Below, in pieces: positions 62,999 to 64,000 of a DNA stretch of 64,000 nucleotides. The DNA comes from Psettodes erumei (Eukaryota; Chordata; Actinopteri; Pleuronectiformes; Psettodidae): assembly GCA_016785225.1 (NCBI GenBank), contig JAFBJZ010000377.1, positions 1,860,001-1,924,000 of the forward strand, read 5' to 3'. The notes beneath the pieces are model-generated. The model saw nothing but the letters and a program-made list of their open reading frames with translations. It was not told where the DNA came from and did not search any database. Positions within the stretch are counted from its first letter, which is position 1. Each line of letters starts with the position of its first letter. Both the position numbers and the translations under genes were made by a program.

Positions 62999-64000
62999 TA
63001 ACAACAAAAACCTTTTAAGTTACCAACGGGCTTCACCTTGACTCCTAAAGTCGCTGTTATTTGCGTTCAATTTCCCATTTTATTTTTTACCTGTTCAATT
63101 TCAGTCCAAAAGCAATAATAGCTGTTGAATATTATAAATCACTTTGAAAAGGATTATTCTCTATTTTATGCTGTGCATGTGGAATGTATTTAGAAACGCA
63201 GCCCAAAGAGGAGATATGTAGTTTTAGAGACAGCTTCCAAAAGTCTCATTATTGTAGTAAAGTAGCATTTTGCCTGTACAGAGACTGAAATTAAAACTTG
63301 CAGCCTGCACATGTCAACTGGTACCTACTACAACAAAACATGCTGCACACATAAGTGCTTGGCAGGTGGACATAGTGTTGTTAGTCAAGAAATAGCATGT
63401 GCTATGAAGGTATTAGTCGGGTTATTTTTATTTGTTTGTCTTGCTTTGGATGTATGCCAACCTCGTTATTTGACCCTGCTTTTAGTCTTAATGCTAAACT
63501 AGGCTCACCACCTAACAATAGATCAGTAAATTGATGTTTGATGAAATGACCTTAAAACACTGTGGGCCTGTCCCTAAAATATGCATTAATGAGGATATAA
63601 GCATGCCACAATATAATATTGACTATTTTAAAGAGGTGCAGACTGTTACAAAGGTTTCTCCTATAAAATGTTGAATTTATGCTCATGCTCATCTAATTAA
63701 ACCAGAGGTTTAGCTGGATAGGGGCTGCAAACAGGTCTGAGACTGCAACAATAGAGAGTTATGAAAAACGAAATGAGCATTGTATCATTTTGTAATGTTT
63801 ATTTGTGTGTCTGGGCACATGTGTTGAGACGTGCTGACAAAAGTATCCCGACGTGCACCCCCAAAAACACCCATGGGACTTAACCTCATTTCACAAGAAC
63901 ATCAGAAGGAAGCGCAGGAAAAAAAACACGCTGCCTTTTACCTTTTCATTATTTTAAATGTAGGTAAGCACGAGGCGATGGCGGTTCAGCAGAGTAAAGT

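Larger units (their letters stand above)
61252..64000 (-). other. cnih3: cnih3 intron 2, 3' portion
   Basis: Sequence upstream of exon 3 in transcript sense. I searched for the expected exon 2 (encoding AFDELRTDFK-like residues) and did not find it, so intron 2 exceeds 2.7 kb and exons 1-2 are outside. It holds the G13 run and a short CA repeat. The part 62260-62480 has several CpG and looks less AT-rich. Confidence 0.8.

Overview
The window looks like nuclear DNA from a ray-finned (teleost) fish. It is AT-leaning, has almost no long reading frames, is full of CA/GT microsatellites, and carries decayed retrotransposons and Tc1-like DNA transposons of the kinds common in fish. One vertebrate protein gene is clearly present, together with one tRNA gene. 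There is no bacterial-style operon, CRISPR array or phage. I found no convincing undescribed biological system.

The protein gene is cnih3 (cornichon family AMPA receptor auxiliary protein 3) on the minus strand. Four coding exons are in the window: exon 3 at 61204-61251, exon 4 at 45197-45309, exon 5 at 40238-40381 and the terminal coding piece of exon 6 at 33065-33092. They join in frame with canonical GT/AG introns into 110 residues, matching residues 51-160 of a 160-residue CNIH3. Exons 1 and 2 must lie beyond 64000. The 3' UTR probably runs from 33064 to about 31400 and contains a very long CA repeat in transcript sense.

Layout: 1-31400 is a gene-poor stretch downstream of cnih3. It holds two Rex3-like LINE tails in opposite orientations (about 1560-1725 and 13605-13912), two abutting LINE fragments on the minus strand (a decayed L1-clade piece at 15846-16860 and a well-preserved piece encoding a restriction-like endonuclease at 16861-17772), an L2/CR1-like LINE remnant (19440-20135), and a tRNA-Ser(GCT) gene (28283-28364) standing beside a LINE-tail motif. 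From 31400 to 64000 is the cnih3 gene body. Its introns hold a hAT-like AT-rich element, a small candidate MITE, two related LINE tails in opposite orientations, a Tc1-like transposase remnant and a possible LINE ORF1 fragment.

Family assignments of transposable elements rest on recognising translated motifs and consensus-like text by eye. No database search was run. Positions of element ends are approximate unless stated otherwise; exon and tRNA boundaries are exact.
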